Shown piece after piece: positions 1 to 8,742 of a stretch of 17,044 bases of DNA (position 1 is its first letter; each line of letters opens with the position of its first letter). The notes beneath the pieces are model-generated. The model did not search any database. It saw only the letters and a program-made list of their open reading frames with translations, and was not told the origin of the DNA. The stretch spans positions 1-17,044 of the forward strand of contig WTHO01000014.1 in the NCBI GenBank assembly GCA_011523115.1. The letters are read 5' to 3'. This DNA comes from Halieaceae bacterium. Its GTDB lineage: Bacteria > Pseudomonadota > Gammaproteobacteria > Pseudomonadales > Halieaceae. The position numbers and the translations under genes were made by a program.

Positions 1-53
1 TTTAGGTTCCAGTGTCTTATGACGTGAGAGTTCAAGTCTCTCCTTCCGCACCA
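1..53 (+). tRNA. tRNA-Leu (anticodon UAG), 5' part cut by window edge
   Basis: The first seven bases are the anticodon loop, with anticodon TAG at 3-5, and the 3' anticodon stem follows at 8-12. A long variable arm at about 13-25 is typical of class II tRNAs. The T arm is GAGAG / TTCAAGT / CTCTC at 26-42. The acceptor strand CTTCCGC, discriminator A and an encoded CCA end the gene at 53. The 3' half resembles E. coli tRNA-Leu(UAG), which reads CUN codons. The 5' half lies outside the window. A tRNA-Leu directly before tig is also seen in Pseudomonas. Confidence 0.93.
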
Positions 54-161
54 AGCCTGATCACCCTGAAGAGGCGCTTGAGCTTAGAGCGCACCGGTAC
101 AGAGTGGAATCTAGGGAGCGTGTTGCAAGGAGTCTGAAAGGTAACAAGCGTAACGGGTTTT

Positions 162-193
162 TGTGGTCCACTTGTTGAGAGTTGTAGACCACA
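162..193 (+). other. Inverted repeat in the tig leader
   Basis: TGTGGTC (162-168) and GACCACA (187-193) are perfect 7-base complements separated by 18 bases. They lie between the tRNA and the tig ribosome binding site. No run of T follows, so it is not a standard terminator. It could be an mRNA leader hairpin or a protein-binding dyad; the sequence does not decide. Confidence 0.3.
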
Positions 194-223
194 GCAACCA
201 GATGACTTTTAGGAGCGCTACTA

Positions 224-1552
224 ATGCGGGTTTCCGTTGAAACAACCTCAGGGCTTGAGCGTAGATTGACGGTCGGCGTCCCCGCTGACAGAGTCGATTC
301 GGCAGTCAATAAGCGACTACAGGATGCCGCTCGCAACGTGCGCCTACCCGGCTTTCGTCCCGGCAAGGTCCCTATGAAGGTCATGCATCAGCGGTTTGGC
401 GCGGGTGTGCGTCAAGAAGTGCTGGGCGAGGTAATCAGCCAGTCTTTTCAAGAGGCTGTGGTCTCCGAAAACTTGAGACCCGCCGGGCAGCCCAGCATCG
501 AAGCGCGCAAAATGGACGCAGGCCAAGATGTCGAATATACGGCGACGTTCGAGGTATTTCCCTCAGTTGAGGTCAGTCCCATAGATGACCTGGCCATTGA
601 GAAGCCTATGGCCGATGTCACCGAGGCAGACATCGACGACATTATTGAGGTATTCCGGAAACAACAGGGCAAGCTCGTCAAAGCGGATCGCGCCGCGGCG
701 GAGGGCGATACGGTGCTCATTGATTTTCAGGGATACAAAGACGGCGAAATATTCGAGGGTGGCTCTGGCGAGGGTACGTCTCTGGAATTAGGCTCGGGCC
801 GGATGATTCCCGGATTTGAGGACGGGTTGGTCGGCGGTAGCGCTGGAGAGGAAAGAATACTCAACCTTACCTTCCCCGAGGATTACCAAAAGGAAGACCT
901 GGCGGGGGCTGCTGTCGAATTCAAAGTGCAAATATCCGAGGTGCAAGAGCTGGAACTCGCGCCGGTTGATGGGGCGTTATTCGCGCAGTACGGTCTGGAA
1001 GAGGGAACAGAGGAAGACTTCAGGGCTGAGGTCAAGCAGAACATGGAGCGTGAGTTGAGAAACGCGATCGAAGCGTCTGTGAAAAACCAAGTGATGGACG
1101 CTATTGTCGCGGCGCATGAGAGTCTTGAAATGCCTGCCTCGCTGATTTCGCAAGAGGTTAGCGCCATGCGCCAGCAAATGTTCCAGCAGTTTGGTGGGGC
1201 GGCACCGCAAGATATGGATCTCACCTCAATATTGCCGGATGAAATGTTTTCTGAGCAAGCCGAGCGCCGCGTCAGGCTCGGGCTGGTGGTCTCCGAAATG
1301 ATCAAACAGTTCGAGTTGACCGCTGAACCCGCTAAAGTAAGGGAAGCGATTGAGGACATCGCATCGACCTATCAGGACCCCGATGAGGTGATCAACTGGT
1401 ACTACTCTGAGAACGAACAACTCGCGGGTATAGAGTCGCGAGTCTTAGAGGACGCTGTCGTAGAGAAGTTGCTCGCTAGTGCTGCGGTCAACGAGGTAGC
1501 GTGCAGCTACCAAGACGCCTTAGCTAAGGCTCGACCTCAAGGGCAGTCTTAG
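224..1552 (+). CDS. tig: Trigger factor, ribosome-associated chaperone and peptidyl-prolyl isomerase
   Basis: Trigger factor binds ribosomal protein L23 at the exit tunnel and shields nascent chains in the cytoplasm. The 442-residue product has the three expected parts. The N-terminal ribosome-binding domain carries the signature GFRPGKVP at residues 43-50. An FKBP-type isomerase domain spans about 160-240, with GFEDGL at 196-201. A long C-terminal helical chaperone region follows. The length is close to the roughly 430-440 usual for the family. The ATG follows an AGGAG site at 211-215 with 8 bases between. The stop is 65 bases before clpP, and this order (tig, clpP, clpX, lon) is conserved in gammaproteobacteria. 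A 170-base leader separates tig from the tRNA; I see no convincing promoter in it. Confidence 0.98.
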   Translation: MRVSVETTSGLERRLTVGVPADRVDSAVNKRLQDAARNVRLPGFRPGKVPMKVMHQRFGAGVRQEVLGEVISQSFQEAVVSENLRPAGQPSIEARKMDAGQDVEYTATFEVFPSVEVSPIDDLAIEKPMADVTEADIDDIIEVFRKQQGKLVKADRAAAEGDTVLIDFQGYKDGEIFEGGSGEGTSLELGSGRMIPGFEDGLVGGSAGEERILNLTFPEDYQKEDLAGAAVEFKVQISEVQELELAPVDGALFAQYGLEEGTEEDFRAEVKQNMERELRNAIEASVKNQVMDAIVAAHESLEMPASLISQEVSAMRQQMFQQFGGAAPQDMDLTSILPDEMFSEQAERRVRLGLVVSEMIKQFELTAEPAKVREAIEDIASTYQDPDEVINWYYSENEQLAGIESRVLEDAVVEKLLASAAVNEVACSYQDALAKARPQGQS

Positions 1553-1617
1553 GCGCCCACCACCTCAAGTTGCGACGATTTCAAGCCGCCGCTACGCGAC
1601 TAATGTAAGGAAACCCT

Positions 1618-2232
1618 ATGACCCATCAAGGTGATCTCGATCCCAAAGCCCTTGGCCTGGTACCCATGGTGATAGAGCAGACCTCTCGTGGGGAGCGCTC
1701 TTTTGACATTTATTCTCGCCTACTTAAAGAGCGCGTCATTTTTATTGTTGGCCCGATCGAGGATCAAATGGCGAATCTCGTGGTGGCCCAGTTGCTCTTT
1801 CTTGAATCAGAAAACCCTGACAAAGACGTTCATCTCTATATCAATAGCCCCGGGGGCTCTGTCACAGCAGGATTATCGATTTACGACACGATGTGCTTTA
1901 TCAAACCGGACGTCAGCACAATGTGCATTGGCCAGGCGGCGTCGATGGGCGCTTTTTTGCTGAGTGGCGGCGCGAAGGAGAAGCGCTACATATTGCCAAA
2001 TGCGCGAACGATGATTCATCAGCCCAGCGGTGGAGCCCAGGGTCAGGCAACGGATATCGAGATTCAGGCGAAAGAAATTCTCTTCTTGCGAGAGAGGTTG
2101 AATGGGCTGCTCGCAGAGCACACCGGGCAGCCAATTGACGTCATAGAGCGAGATACAGAGCGCGACCGTTTCATGAGTGCAGAACAGAGCGTCGAATACG
2201 GTCTCGTCGATGAGGTCATCTCCAGCCGCTGA
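1618..2232 (+). CDS. clpP: ATP-dependent Clp protease, proteolytic subunit
   Basis: ClpP forms the double-ring serine peptidase chamber that degrades substrates unfolded by ClpX or ClpA. The 204-residue precursor has the full catalytic triad: Ser109 in the GQAASMGA motif, His134 in MIHQP and Asp183 in the DTERDRF motif. These correspond to E. coli precursor Ser111, His136 and Asp185. The first dozen or so residues match the position of the self-cleaved propeptide. The start has a TAAGGA site at 1606-1611. It lies between tig and clpX, its unfoldase partner, and no terminator is visible on either side, so transcription from tig is plausible. Confidence 0.98.
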   Translation: MTHQGDLDPKALGLVPMVIEQTSRGERSFDIYSRLLKERVIFIVGPIEDQMANLVVAQLLFLESENPDKDVHLYINSPGGSVTAGLSIYDTMCFIKPDVSTMCIGQAASMGAFLLSGGAKEKRYILPNARTMIHQPSGGAQGQATDIEIQAKEILFLRERLNGLLAEHTGQPIDVIERDTERDRFMSAEQSVEYGLVDEVISSR

Positions 2233-2250
2233 TGTGAAGAATTACGAGGC

Positions 2251-2326
2251 GTGGGCCCCTGCACTTGCAAAACCGCCCGAAACCTATCAAGGTTGTCAAC
2301 TGTTTCCCCTTAGTGGGCCCGAGCAC
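2251..2326 (+). repeat. Imperfect direct repeat GTGGGCCCnnGCAC in the clpP-clpX gap
   Basis: Two 14-base copies at 2251-2264 and 2313-2326 agree at 12 of 14 positions. Each contains the self-complementary hexamer GGGCCC, so the two copies could also pair with each other in the transcript. The second copy lies just before the clpX start codon, where a ribosome binding site would be expected. Confidence 0.45.
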
Positions 2327-2331
2327 GGTTT

Positions 2332-3621
2332 ATGACAGACGAGAACACCTCAGGCGATAACGGAAAACTGCTGTATTGCTCGTTTTGCGGGAAAAGCCAG
2401 AACGAAGTGCGTAAGCTTATTGCTGGCCCGTCGGTCTTCATTTGCGACGAATGCGTAGACCTGTGTAACGACATCATCCGGGAAGAAATTCAGGAATCGA
2501 GTTCGGAGGGTGAGGATGCCAAGCTGCCTATCCCCGAAGAAATTAACGAGATCCTCAACCAGTACGTAATTGGTCAACAAAAGGCCAAGAGAGTGCTCGC
2601 AGTCGCTGTCTATAACCATTACAAGCGCCTCCGCAATGCAGGGCCAACGGGGCGCGGTTCAGAAGACGTTGAACTGAGTAAGTCGAATATTCTTTTGGTG
2701 GGTCCAACGGGTTCCGGTAAAACGCTGCTCGCAGAGACACTCGCCAGACTGTTAGATGTTCCCTTCACCATAGCGGACGCAACCACGCTAACCGAGGCGG
2801 GCTATGTGGGCGAGGATGTTGAGAACATCATTCAAAAGTTGCTGCAAAAATGTGACTACGACGTAGACAAGGCGCAAATGGGCATTGTGTACATCGACGA
2901 GATAGACAAGATTTCAAGAAAATCCGACAACCCCTCGATCACCAGAGATGTATCGGGGGAGGGTGTTCAGCAAGCGCTGCTGAAGTTGATTGAGGGAACT
3001 GTTGCCTCGGTGCCTCCCCAAGGCGGCCGAAAGCACCCCCAGCAGGAGTTTTTGCAGGTGGATACCAGCAATATTTTGTTTATATGCGGTGGCGCGTTTG
3101 CCGGCTTGGACAAAGTGATCCGCAATCGGTCGGAAAAGGGCGGTATTGGCTTTGGCGCTGAAGTCAAAAGCAAGGATGAGACGTCAAATTTTGGTGAGAC
3201 GCTGGGAGACCTTCAGCCAGAGGATCTGGTGCAATACGGGCTGATTCCAGAGTTCGTCGGACGTCTTCCGATTATCGCCACACTCGAAGAGTTGGATGCG
3301 GAGGCGTTGATTAGAATTTTGACCGAGCCACGCAACGCGCTCACCAAACAGTACGCCAAGATGTTTGAAATGGAAGGCGTCGAAATCGATTTCCGTGACG
3401 ATGGCCTGCAGGCCGTCGCGGAAAGGGCGATGGAGCGCAAGACGGGTGCACGGGGACTGCGCTCTATTCTTGAGGGGATACTTTTGGAGTCTATGTACAC
3501 GATTCCTTCGACTCCTGACGTGGCAAAAATCGTGGTGGACGAGTCTGTGGTCAGAGGAGACTCGGAGCCACTGCTGGTATACGAAACACCCAGTGCCGCT
3601 GCAGCCGGCGCGGAAGAGTAA
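2332..3621 (+). CDS. clpX: ATP-dependent Clp protease, unfoldase subunit ClpX
   Basis: ClpX is a hexameric AAA+ unfoldase that recognises tagged or regulatory proteins and feeds them to ClpP. The 429-residue product has the N-terminal zinc-binding domain (Cys16, Cys19, Cys38, Cys41), Walker A GPTGSGKT at 124-131 and the pore loop GYVG at 157-160. Walker B with DEID is at 189-192, the RKH loop at 233-235 and the IGF loop that docks on ClpP at 272-274. The arginine-finger region VGRLP is near 309-313 and the sensor 2 motif GARG is at 372-375. All key residues are present. The ribosome binding site is weak: only GAG at 2321-2323 is near the start codon, which lies within or beside the repeat at 2313-2326. 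Confidence 0.98.
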   Translation: MTDENTSGDNGKLLYCSFCGKSQNEVRKLIAGPSVFICDECVDLCNDIIREEIQESSSEGEDAKLPIPEEINEILNQYVIGQQKAKRVLAVAVYNHYKRLRNAGPTGRGSEDVELSKSNILLVGPTGSGKTLLAETLARLLDVPFTIADATTLTEAGYVGEDVENIIQKLLQKCDYDVDKAQMGIVYIDEIDKISRKSDNPSITRDVSGEGVQQALLKLIEGTVASVPPQGGRKHPQQEFLQVDTSNILFICGGAFAGLDKVIRNRSEKGGIGFGAEVKSKDETSNFGETLGDLQPEDLVQYGLIPEFVGRLPIIATLEELDAEALIRILTEPRNALTKQYAKMFEMEGVEIDFRDDGLQAVAERAMERKTGARGLRSILEGILLESMYTIPSTPDVAKIVVDESVVRGDSEPLLVYETPSAAAAGAEE

Positions 3622-3752
3622 TCCTTCAATCATTTCAAGCCAGTGGGGCTTGGCGGCCAATCTGGTTTGCCTCCCACTCAGTACCAATATGAAGCCCGGC
3701 TCAGGGCACTCAATTTGATGCCGCTTTTATGTCGAAAACTGGGTTAGCGGGC

Positions 3753-3781
3753 CTTTAAGTTTGCCTTTGTGAGCCCCATGT
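3753..3781 (+). promoter_or_regulatory. Sigma-32-like (heat-shock) promoter of lon
   Basis: CTTTAAG at 3753-3759 matches the sigma-32 -35 consensus CTTGAAA at 5 of 7 positions. CCCCATGT at 3774-3781 is a full match to the -10 consensus CCCCATNT. The 14-base spacer is within the usual range. It lies 64 bases before the lon start codon, and E. coli lon also has a sigma-32 promoter. A start site near 3790 would give a leader of about 55 bases. Confidence 0.65.
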
Positions 3782-3845
3782 ACTGTCTTAGCAGGTTAAA
3801 ACCACAGGAAGTGCTTAAGCAAAGGCCACCGGAGGGGAGCACAGG

Positions 3846-6266
3846 ATGACCGATCAAGATCAGCAGTTGCCGCTATTGCCATTACGGGATGTGGTTGTCT
3901 ACCCGAATATGGTGTTGCCGCTCTTTGTCGGCAGGGAACGCTCCATAGAGGCGTTAGAGCATGCCATGCAGGACAACAAGCAGGTTTTGTTGGTGGCGCA
4001 GCGAAACGCCGCTGACGACGAGCCTGGTGTTGACGACCTCTACCAAGTCGGCACCGTCTCCAACATTCTTCAATTGCTAAAGCTGCCAGATGGCACCATC
4101 AAGGTCTTGGTTGAGGGCGGCTATCGTGCCGCCGTACTGGCGATCGACGACGGCGTAGATTTCGCGGTGGCCTCTGTACGTCAGATCGAAACCGATTCAG
4201 TGAGTAAAAAAGAGTCAGCCTCGCTGGTCAAGGAGACCGTCGAACAGTTTGAAAAATACGTAGGGCTGAGCAAAAAAGTGCCCTCCGAGGTGCTGACTTC
4301 CCTCTCGGGAATAGACGATCCCGGCCGGCTTGCCGATACCATCTCAGCACACATGGGCGTTGATCTCGAGGAAAAGCAACGCATTCTTGAGATTGCCGAT
4401 GTAAGAGGGCGTCTGGAACATCTCCAGTCTCTCATGAACGCAGAGATTGACTTATTTCAGGTCGAGAAACGGATCCGCGGGCGTGTCAAAAAGCAGATGG
4501 AAAAGAGCCAGCGAGAGTACTATCTGAATGAGCAAATGAAGGCCATCCAAAAAGAATTGGGCGAAATGGATGACGCGCCAAACGAAATCGACGAGTTGCA
4601 GACAAAAATAAATGACGCGCGGATGCCTCCGGAGGCACTGGAGAAAGCCAACGCCGAACTGGGCAAGTTGAAGATGATGTCCCCCATGTCAGCCGAAGCT
4701 TCCGTCGTTCGCGGCTTTTTAGACTGGATGGTGAGTATCCCGTGGTTCAAGCGCAGTAAAGTGCGTCACGATCTTAAACGTGCTCAGGCCGTTCTGGATG
4801 AGGATCACTTCGGGCTTGACGAGGTCAAAGAGCGCATTCTGGAATATTTGGCGGTTCAGAAGCGAGTCAGAAAGCTAAAGGGCCCGGTTTTATGTCTGGT
4901 TGGGCCGCCCGGGGTGGGCAAGACATCCCTCGGCGAATCGATCGCGAGATCGACCAACAGGAAATTCATTCGCATGGCACTGGGTGGCGTCCGAGACGAA
5001 GCCGAAATCCGAGGCCATCGCAGGACCTATATAGGCTCCATGCCCGGGAAACTGCTGCAAAAGATGTCTAAGGCCGGCGTCAAGAACCCACTCTTCCTGC
5101 TCGATGAAATCGATAAAATGGGAATGGATCACCGTGGTGACCCGGCTTCAGCCATGCTGGAAGTACTGGATCCGGAACAGAACCACGCGTTTAACGACCA
5201 TTACTTGGAGGTCGACTACGACCTGTCGGACGTGATGTTCGTCTGCACTTCGAACACCATGAATATCCCCGGGCCCTTGCTGGACCGCATGGAGGTAATC
5301 CGCATACCCGGCTATACGGAAGACGAGAAACTCAACATTGCGCAACGTTATCTCATCCCCAAGCAGACCAAACTCAATGGGCTAAAGGCTGGCGAGATCG
5401 AGATTACCGAAGATGCGTGCCTCGATATTATCCGGTACTACACCCGTGAAGCGGGCGTTCGCGCTTTGGAGCGTCAGATTGCAAAGGTCTGCAGAAAGCT
5501 GGTTAAAGCCTTCGCCCTCGGGGAGCGGGAGTCGGGCCAAAGTGTATTGCCTGACATGCTTCCCGATATTCTGGGTGTCCGCAAATACAACTTCGGCACA
5601 GCTGATAAAGAGAACAAAATCGGGCAGGTGACAGGCCTGGCATGGACGTCTGTCGGCGGTGAACTGCTGACGATCGAAGTGGCATCGACGAGGGGCAAGG
5701 GCCGTGTGGTGAAGACAGGATCACTCGGTGACGTCATGCAAGAATCGATTCAGGCAGCCAATACGGTGGTCCGGGCGAAGTCACAGTCACTTGGCATTGC
5801 GGCGCGCGTACACGATGCCCGTGACATTCATATTCATGTGCCTGAGGGCGCGACACCCAAAGACGGACCGAGCGCAGGGATCGCCATGTGTACCGCATTG
5901 GTGAGTAGTTTGACCGAAATCCCCGTGAAAGCGGACGTGGCAATGACGGGTGAGATAACCCTGCGAGGAGAGGTACTGCCGATTGGGGGCCTCAAAGAGA
6001 AACTGCTTGCGGCGCGGCGGGGTGGCATTGGCGTTGTGGTGATCCCCCACGAAAACGAACGCGACCTTAAGGAAGTGCCGGATAATATTAAAGAAAATCT
6101 TGATATCCGCCCCGTAAAGTGGATCGATGAGGTGCTTGCGATCGCGCTTGAGCGGATGCCCGAACCGATGACTGATGAGGCCTACATGGATGGCGTACTG
6201 TCGATCACAAACAGCGATGATTCTCAATCTGATTCGGGTGACGTAAATCGACCCAGATCCCACTGA
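3846..6266 (+). CDS. lon: ATP-dependent protease La (Lon)
   Basis: Lon is a cytoplasmic hexameric AAA+ serine protease that removes misfolded proteins and short-lived regulators. The 806-residue product is of LonA type. The N-terminal substrate-binding domain spans about 7-200 and a coiled-coil linker about 200-300. Walker A GPPGVGKT is at 353-360 and Walker B with LLDEID at 418-423. The C-terminal peptidase domain has the Ser-Lys dyad: Ser676 in PKDGPSAG and Lys719 in GGLKEK, spaced 43 residues apart as in E. coli Ser679/Lys722. The C-terminal tail after about 775 is acidic, low in complexity and probably not conserved. A strong GGAGGGG site at 3831-3837 precedes the ATG. The 224-base gap after clpX and the sigma-32-like promoter point to separate heat-shock control. 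Confidence 0.98.
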   Translation: MTDQDQQLPLLPLRDVVVYPNMVLPLFVGRERSIEALEHAMQDNKQVLLVAQRNAADDEPGVDDLYQVGTVSNILQLLKLPDGTIKVLVEGGYRAAVLAIDDGVDFAVASVRQIETDSVSKKESASLVKETVEQFEKYVGLSKKVPSEVLTSLSGIDDPGRLADTISAHMGVDLEEKQRILEIADVRGRLEHLQSLMNAEIDLFQVEKRIRGRVKKQMEKSQREYYLNEQMKAIQKELGEMDDAPNEIDELQTKINDARMPPEALEKANAELGKLKMMSPMSAEASVVRGFLDWMVSIPWFKRSKVRHDLKRAQAVLDEDHFGLDEVKERILEYLAVQKRVRKLKGPVLCLVGPPGVGKTSLGESIARSTNRKFIRMALGGVRDEAEIRGHRRTYIGSMPGKLLQKMSKAGVKNPLFLLDEIDKMGMDHRGDPASAMLEVLDPEQNHAFNDHYLEVDYDLSDVMFVCTSNTMNIPGPLLDRMEVIRIPGYTEDEKLNIAQRYLIPKQTKLNGLKAGEIEITEDACLDIIRYYTREAGVRALERQIAKVCRKLVKAFALGERESGQSVLPDMLPDILGVRKYNFGTADKENKIGQVTGLAWTSVGGELLTIEVASTRGKGRVVKTGSLGDVMQESIQAANTVVRAKSQSLGIAARVHDARDIHIHVPEGATPKDGPSAGIAMCTALVSSLTEIPVKADVAMTGEITLRGEVLPIGGLKEKLLAARRGGIGVVVIPHENERDLKEVPDNIKENLDIRPVKWIDEVLAIALERMPEPMTDEAYMDGVLSITNSDDSQSDSGDVNRPRSH

Positions 6267-6269
6267 TTT

Positions 6270-6282
6270 CGCGGTTTCCGCG
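6270..6282 (+). other. Short hairpin after lon
   Basis: CGCGG, TTT, CCGCG form a perfect 5-base stem four bases after the lon stop codon. There is no downstream run of T, so it is at best a weak terminator or an mRNA 3'-end stabiliser. Confidence 0.25.
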
Positions 6283-6311
6283 TTGACCAACGGGGATCTC
6301 AGGAGTACGCT
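6283..6311 (+). promoter_or_regulatory. Possible sigma-70 promoter of hupB
   Basis: TTGACC (6283-6288) matches the -35 consensus at 5 of 6 positions. With a 17-base spacer, TACGCT (6306-6311) stands in the -10 position but matches only half of the consensus. The placement before hupB is sensible. HU genes usually have their own strong promoter, though the -10 here is poor. Confidence 0.35.
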
Positions 6312-6374
6312 TTACGCAGGCAATGTGAGATGTGCCGGTGAAAATTCAGCTCAAACCACTCGAGGGGTAACAAC

Positions 6375-6650
6375 GTGAACAAAAATGACTTGATTGATGC
6401 CATCGCCGCAGACGCGGATCTTTCCAAAGCTTCGGCTGGTCGCGCACTGGATGCTGCGATTGGTGCGATTACCGGTGCACTCGCAAAAGGCGGTAGCGTT
6501 TCGCTGGTAGGTTTTGGAACGTTTTCCGTGAAGGCGCGAGCGGCGCGTCAGGGACGTAATCCGCGCACGGGTGAGACCATCCAGATCGCGGCCTCGAACA
6601 CACCCGGGTTCAAGGCAGGTAAGGCGCTTAAGGATGCTGTTAATAAGTAA
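6375..6650 (+). CDS. hupB: DNA-binding protein HU-beta
   Basis: HU is a small histone-like dimer that bends and wraps DNA and shapes the nucleoid. The 91-residue product has the typical helical N-terminus and the GFGTF turn at 46-50. The flexible DNA-binding arm includes RNPRTG at 61-66, with the intercalating proline at 63. The start is GTG, preceded by a good GAGGGG site at 6362-6367; a start here gives the standard MNKNDL beginning of the family. The position after lon is conserved across gammaproteobacteria and marks this copy as hupB rather than hupA. A strong terminator follows. Confidence 0.97.
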   Translation: MNKNDLIDAIAADADLSKASAGRALDAAIGAITGALAKGGSVSLVGFGTFSVKARAARQGRNPRTGETIQIAASNTPGFKAGKALKDAVNK

Positions 6651-6661
6651 TTGAACCGTTC

Positions 6662-6681
6662 AGCCGTCAATCAAGACGGCT
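6662..6681 (+). other. First of two tandem hairpins after hupB
   Basis: AGCCGTC (6662-6668) and GACGGCT (6675-6681) are perfect 7-base complements around a 6-base loop. No T tract follows. It stands five bases before the stronger terminator hairpin and may protect the hupB mRNA 3' end. Confidence 0.4.
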
Positions 6682-6685
6682 ACAG

Positions 6686-6713
6686 AGAAGGCGCCATTGT
6701 GCGCCTTCTTTAT
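6686..6713 (+). terminator. Rho-independent terminator of hupB
   Basis: AGAAGGCGC (6686-6694) and GCGCCTTCT (6701-6709) form a perfect 9-base stem with a 6-base loop, followed by a short T-rich stretch (TTAT). It closes the hupB transcript and separates it from ppiD. Confidence 0.75.
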
Positions 6714-6835
6714 GTCTGGCCAATGAGAATTTCCAGACGTCGGCCTGCTTAACAGCGCGTTGACATTACGTTCCATGCCGGCGTCGGTTGGGTCACTCAG
6801 CTACCCGGATTTATCGTCTATAGAGCAGAACAGCT

Positions 6836-8713
6836 ATGCTTCAATCCATGCGTCAGGGTGCACAAAGCACCGCCGCGAAAATTATCATCGGCCTGATCGT
6901 GCTGTCATTTGCGGCCTTTGGCCTGGAAACACTGCTTCCCGGCGGCTCTGGGTCATCTGTTGCAGAGGTCAACGGAGAGGAAATTAGCCCTGCGGCGCTG
7001 CAGGAGGCGGTCACACAGCAAAAACGCCGTCTGGTGAGTATTCTCGGTGAGGATATCGATCCGTCATTGCTCGATGACGACCGTCTTCAACCGAGAGCGC
7101 TTGAGTCCCTGATTCAACGTATTCTCCTGTTACAGCGGGCGTCTGCACTGAGCCTGGTTGCCTCAGAGAGCCAGATTGGTGAAGCGATCACATCAATCGA
7201 AACCTTTCAGCTGAATGGCGCTTTCTCGGTTGACGCTTACAAAAGCGTCCTGGCGAACGCCGGTTACACGCCTGAGCGATTTCGGAGAGCGCAAGCCGAG
7301 GACATTGTGCTCACGCAGTTGCAGACAGCGATCAGCGAGTCTGAGTTCACTACCAATATCGAATTTGCAGCCGCCGTTGACCTGCTCGCCGAGGAGCGTG
7401 ACGTCAGATATCTGGTTGTGCCGGAAACCGGTTTGATAGCTGAAGATGCACTTTCGGACGAGGCACTTCAGGCCTATTACCGCGACAACGAGGCGGACTT
7501 CTTTTATCCGGAGCGAGTCATCGCGGACTATATTTTGCTCGATGCAGCCGATTTTGCCATCAGCGTCGATGAGTCGACCGTCCTAGAGCAATACGAGGCG
7601 GTAAAGGATGAGTATCAGGTTGCTGAGCAAGCGCGCGTTTCTCACATTCTCCTCACGCAGGGCGATGACGAGACGGATGCGGACTTCTCCGGACGCCTCG
7701 CGATGGTTTCTGACCGGTTGTCGCGCGGTGATGACTTTGCGGACGTCGCCGCTGAATTGTCTGACGATCTCGGATCGGCAGGGATTGGCGGTGAGCTGGG
7801 CTTCACCGATGGGACGGCGTTTCCAGAGGAAATGGAGGCCGCGATTGCGTTGCTGGCGACTCCGGGTGAGGTATCCGAGCCTGTCGAGACTGATGCGGGA
7901 ACCCACTTTATCCGCCTCGAGGAACGAATCGCGGGCAATGCGGTTGATTATGAGAGTGTAAAAGCAGAGCTGCGCGAGTCTATCGAGGACGCCGAGGCCG
8001 AACGCGCGTTGTTGGTCGCCGCAGAGGAACTGAAGGATTTGGTATTCAATGCGAGCGATCTGGCTGGCCCGGCGGCGGCTATTGAAGTGTCTGTTAAGAC
8101 CTCTGAGCCGTTTACGCTAGAGAAGGGTGCCGGTCCTTTTGGCGAGCAACGAGTGCGCGATTTGGCATTTGCGCCCGACGTAAAAGATGCCGGCAATAAC
8201 AGCGACGTCATAGAGCTGTCTGGGCAACGCTTCATTGTCGTCAGGGTAAACGAGGTCAAGCCATCTCAAATTGCACCGTTTGCGGATGTAGAAAGTCAGG
8301 TGAGGGCCGAGGTGGCGGCCGCAGCTGAGGAAGAGGCCCTGGCTGCAATTGTGGATCAGGCTGAATCGATGCTTATGGCGGGAGCGTCTGTGGAGTCAGT
8401 CTCAAAGGAGCTGAACCTTGAATGGCGAGTAGAGCTGTCGGCGACACGCCTCGCTAGTCAATTACCGCGCCCCGTGCGTGACGCCGCCTTCACCATGTCT
8501 GCGGGAGACGCGGCGACGTTGAGAACTGTGGCACTGCCCGGGGAGGGTTACGCTATCGTTCAATTGGCACGGGTAACGCCCGGGGAACCGAGCGCAATCA
8601 CCCAGACTGAAAACCAACAACTGTCGAATCTCCGAGTAAACGAGCAGCAACAACTGAGCTTCGACGAGTTTCTTGTTCATCAGAGAGATTCCGCTGACAT
8701 CGTTATTCGGTAA
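6836..8713 (+). CDS. ppiD: Membrane-anchored periplasmic folding factor PpiD
   Basis: PpiD is an inner-membrane chaperone of the SurA-like family that sits near the Sec translocon and meets exported proteins on the periplasmic side. The 625-residue product begins with a short basic cytoplasmic stretch and one membrane segment at about 14-34. A SurA-type N-terminal chaperone region spans about 40-200, and a parvulin (PpiC-type) domain about 264-366 has the typical VSHILL start and GTHFIRLEE end. A long C-terminal part of the family type completes it. The parvulin domain of E. coli PpiD has little isomerase activity, so chaperone function is the safer call. The position after hupB is conserved. 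The ribosome binding site is weak (GAG at 6823-6825). A TTGACA at 6760-6765 has no acceptable -10 partner. Confidence 0.95.
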   Translation: MLQSMRQGAQSTAAKIIIGLIVLSFAAFGLETLLPGGSGSSVAEVNGEEISPAALQEAVTQQKRRLVSILGEDIDPSLLDDDRLQPRALESLIQRILLLQRASALSLVASESQIGEAITSIETFQLNGAFSVDAYKSVLANAGYTPERFRRAQAEDIVLTQLQTAISESEFTTNIEFAAAVDLLAEERDVRYLVVPETGLIAEDALSDEALQAYYRDNEADFFYPERVIADYILLDAADFAISVDESTVLEQYEAVKDEYQVAEQARVSHILLTQGDDETDADFSGRLAMVSDRLSRGDDFADVAAELSDDLGSAGIGGELGFTDGTAFPEEMEAAIALLATPGEVSEPVETDAGTHFIRLEERIAGNAVDYESVKAELRESIEDAEAERALLVAAEELKDLVFNASDLAGPAAAIEVSVKTSEPFTLEKGAGPFGEQRVRDLAFAPDVKDAGNNSDVIELSGQRFIVVRVNEVKPSQIAPFADVESQVRAEVAAAAEEEALAAIVDQAESMLMAGASVESVSKELNLEWRVELSATRLASQLPRPVRDAAFTMSAGDAATLRTVALPGEGYAIVQLARVTPGEPSAITQTENQQLSNLRVNEQQQLSFDEFLVHQRDSADIVIR

Positions 8714-8742
8714 CGTGAAGACAGGGGGACTGGCTGGGCCTT

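Noticed and set aside
1..223. tRNA-Leu as an integration site for a mobile element
   Set aside because: No integrase, no repeated tRNA 3' end and no accessory genes follow; the conserved tig-clpP-clpX-lon block begins directly.
883..1359. 158-codon minus-strand frame inside tig
   Set aside because: Serine-rich antisense translation of a conserved chaperone gene with no ribosome binding site or family resemblance.
3636..3660. Inverted repeats after clpX as a terminator
   Set aside because: CAAGCC/GGCTTG and TTGGC/GCCAA can pair, but the stems are short and no T tract follows on the + strand.
3184..3687. Long minus-strand open frame opposite the end of clpX
   Set aside because: It lies almost fully within the clpX coding region, has no recognisable domain, and is explained as an antisense shadow of a strongly conserved gene.
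6760..6765. Perfect TTGACA upstream of ppiD as a -35 element
   Set aside because: At 16-18 bases downstream there is no hexamer resembling TATAAT, so I do not call a promoter from it alone.
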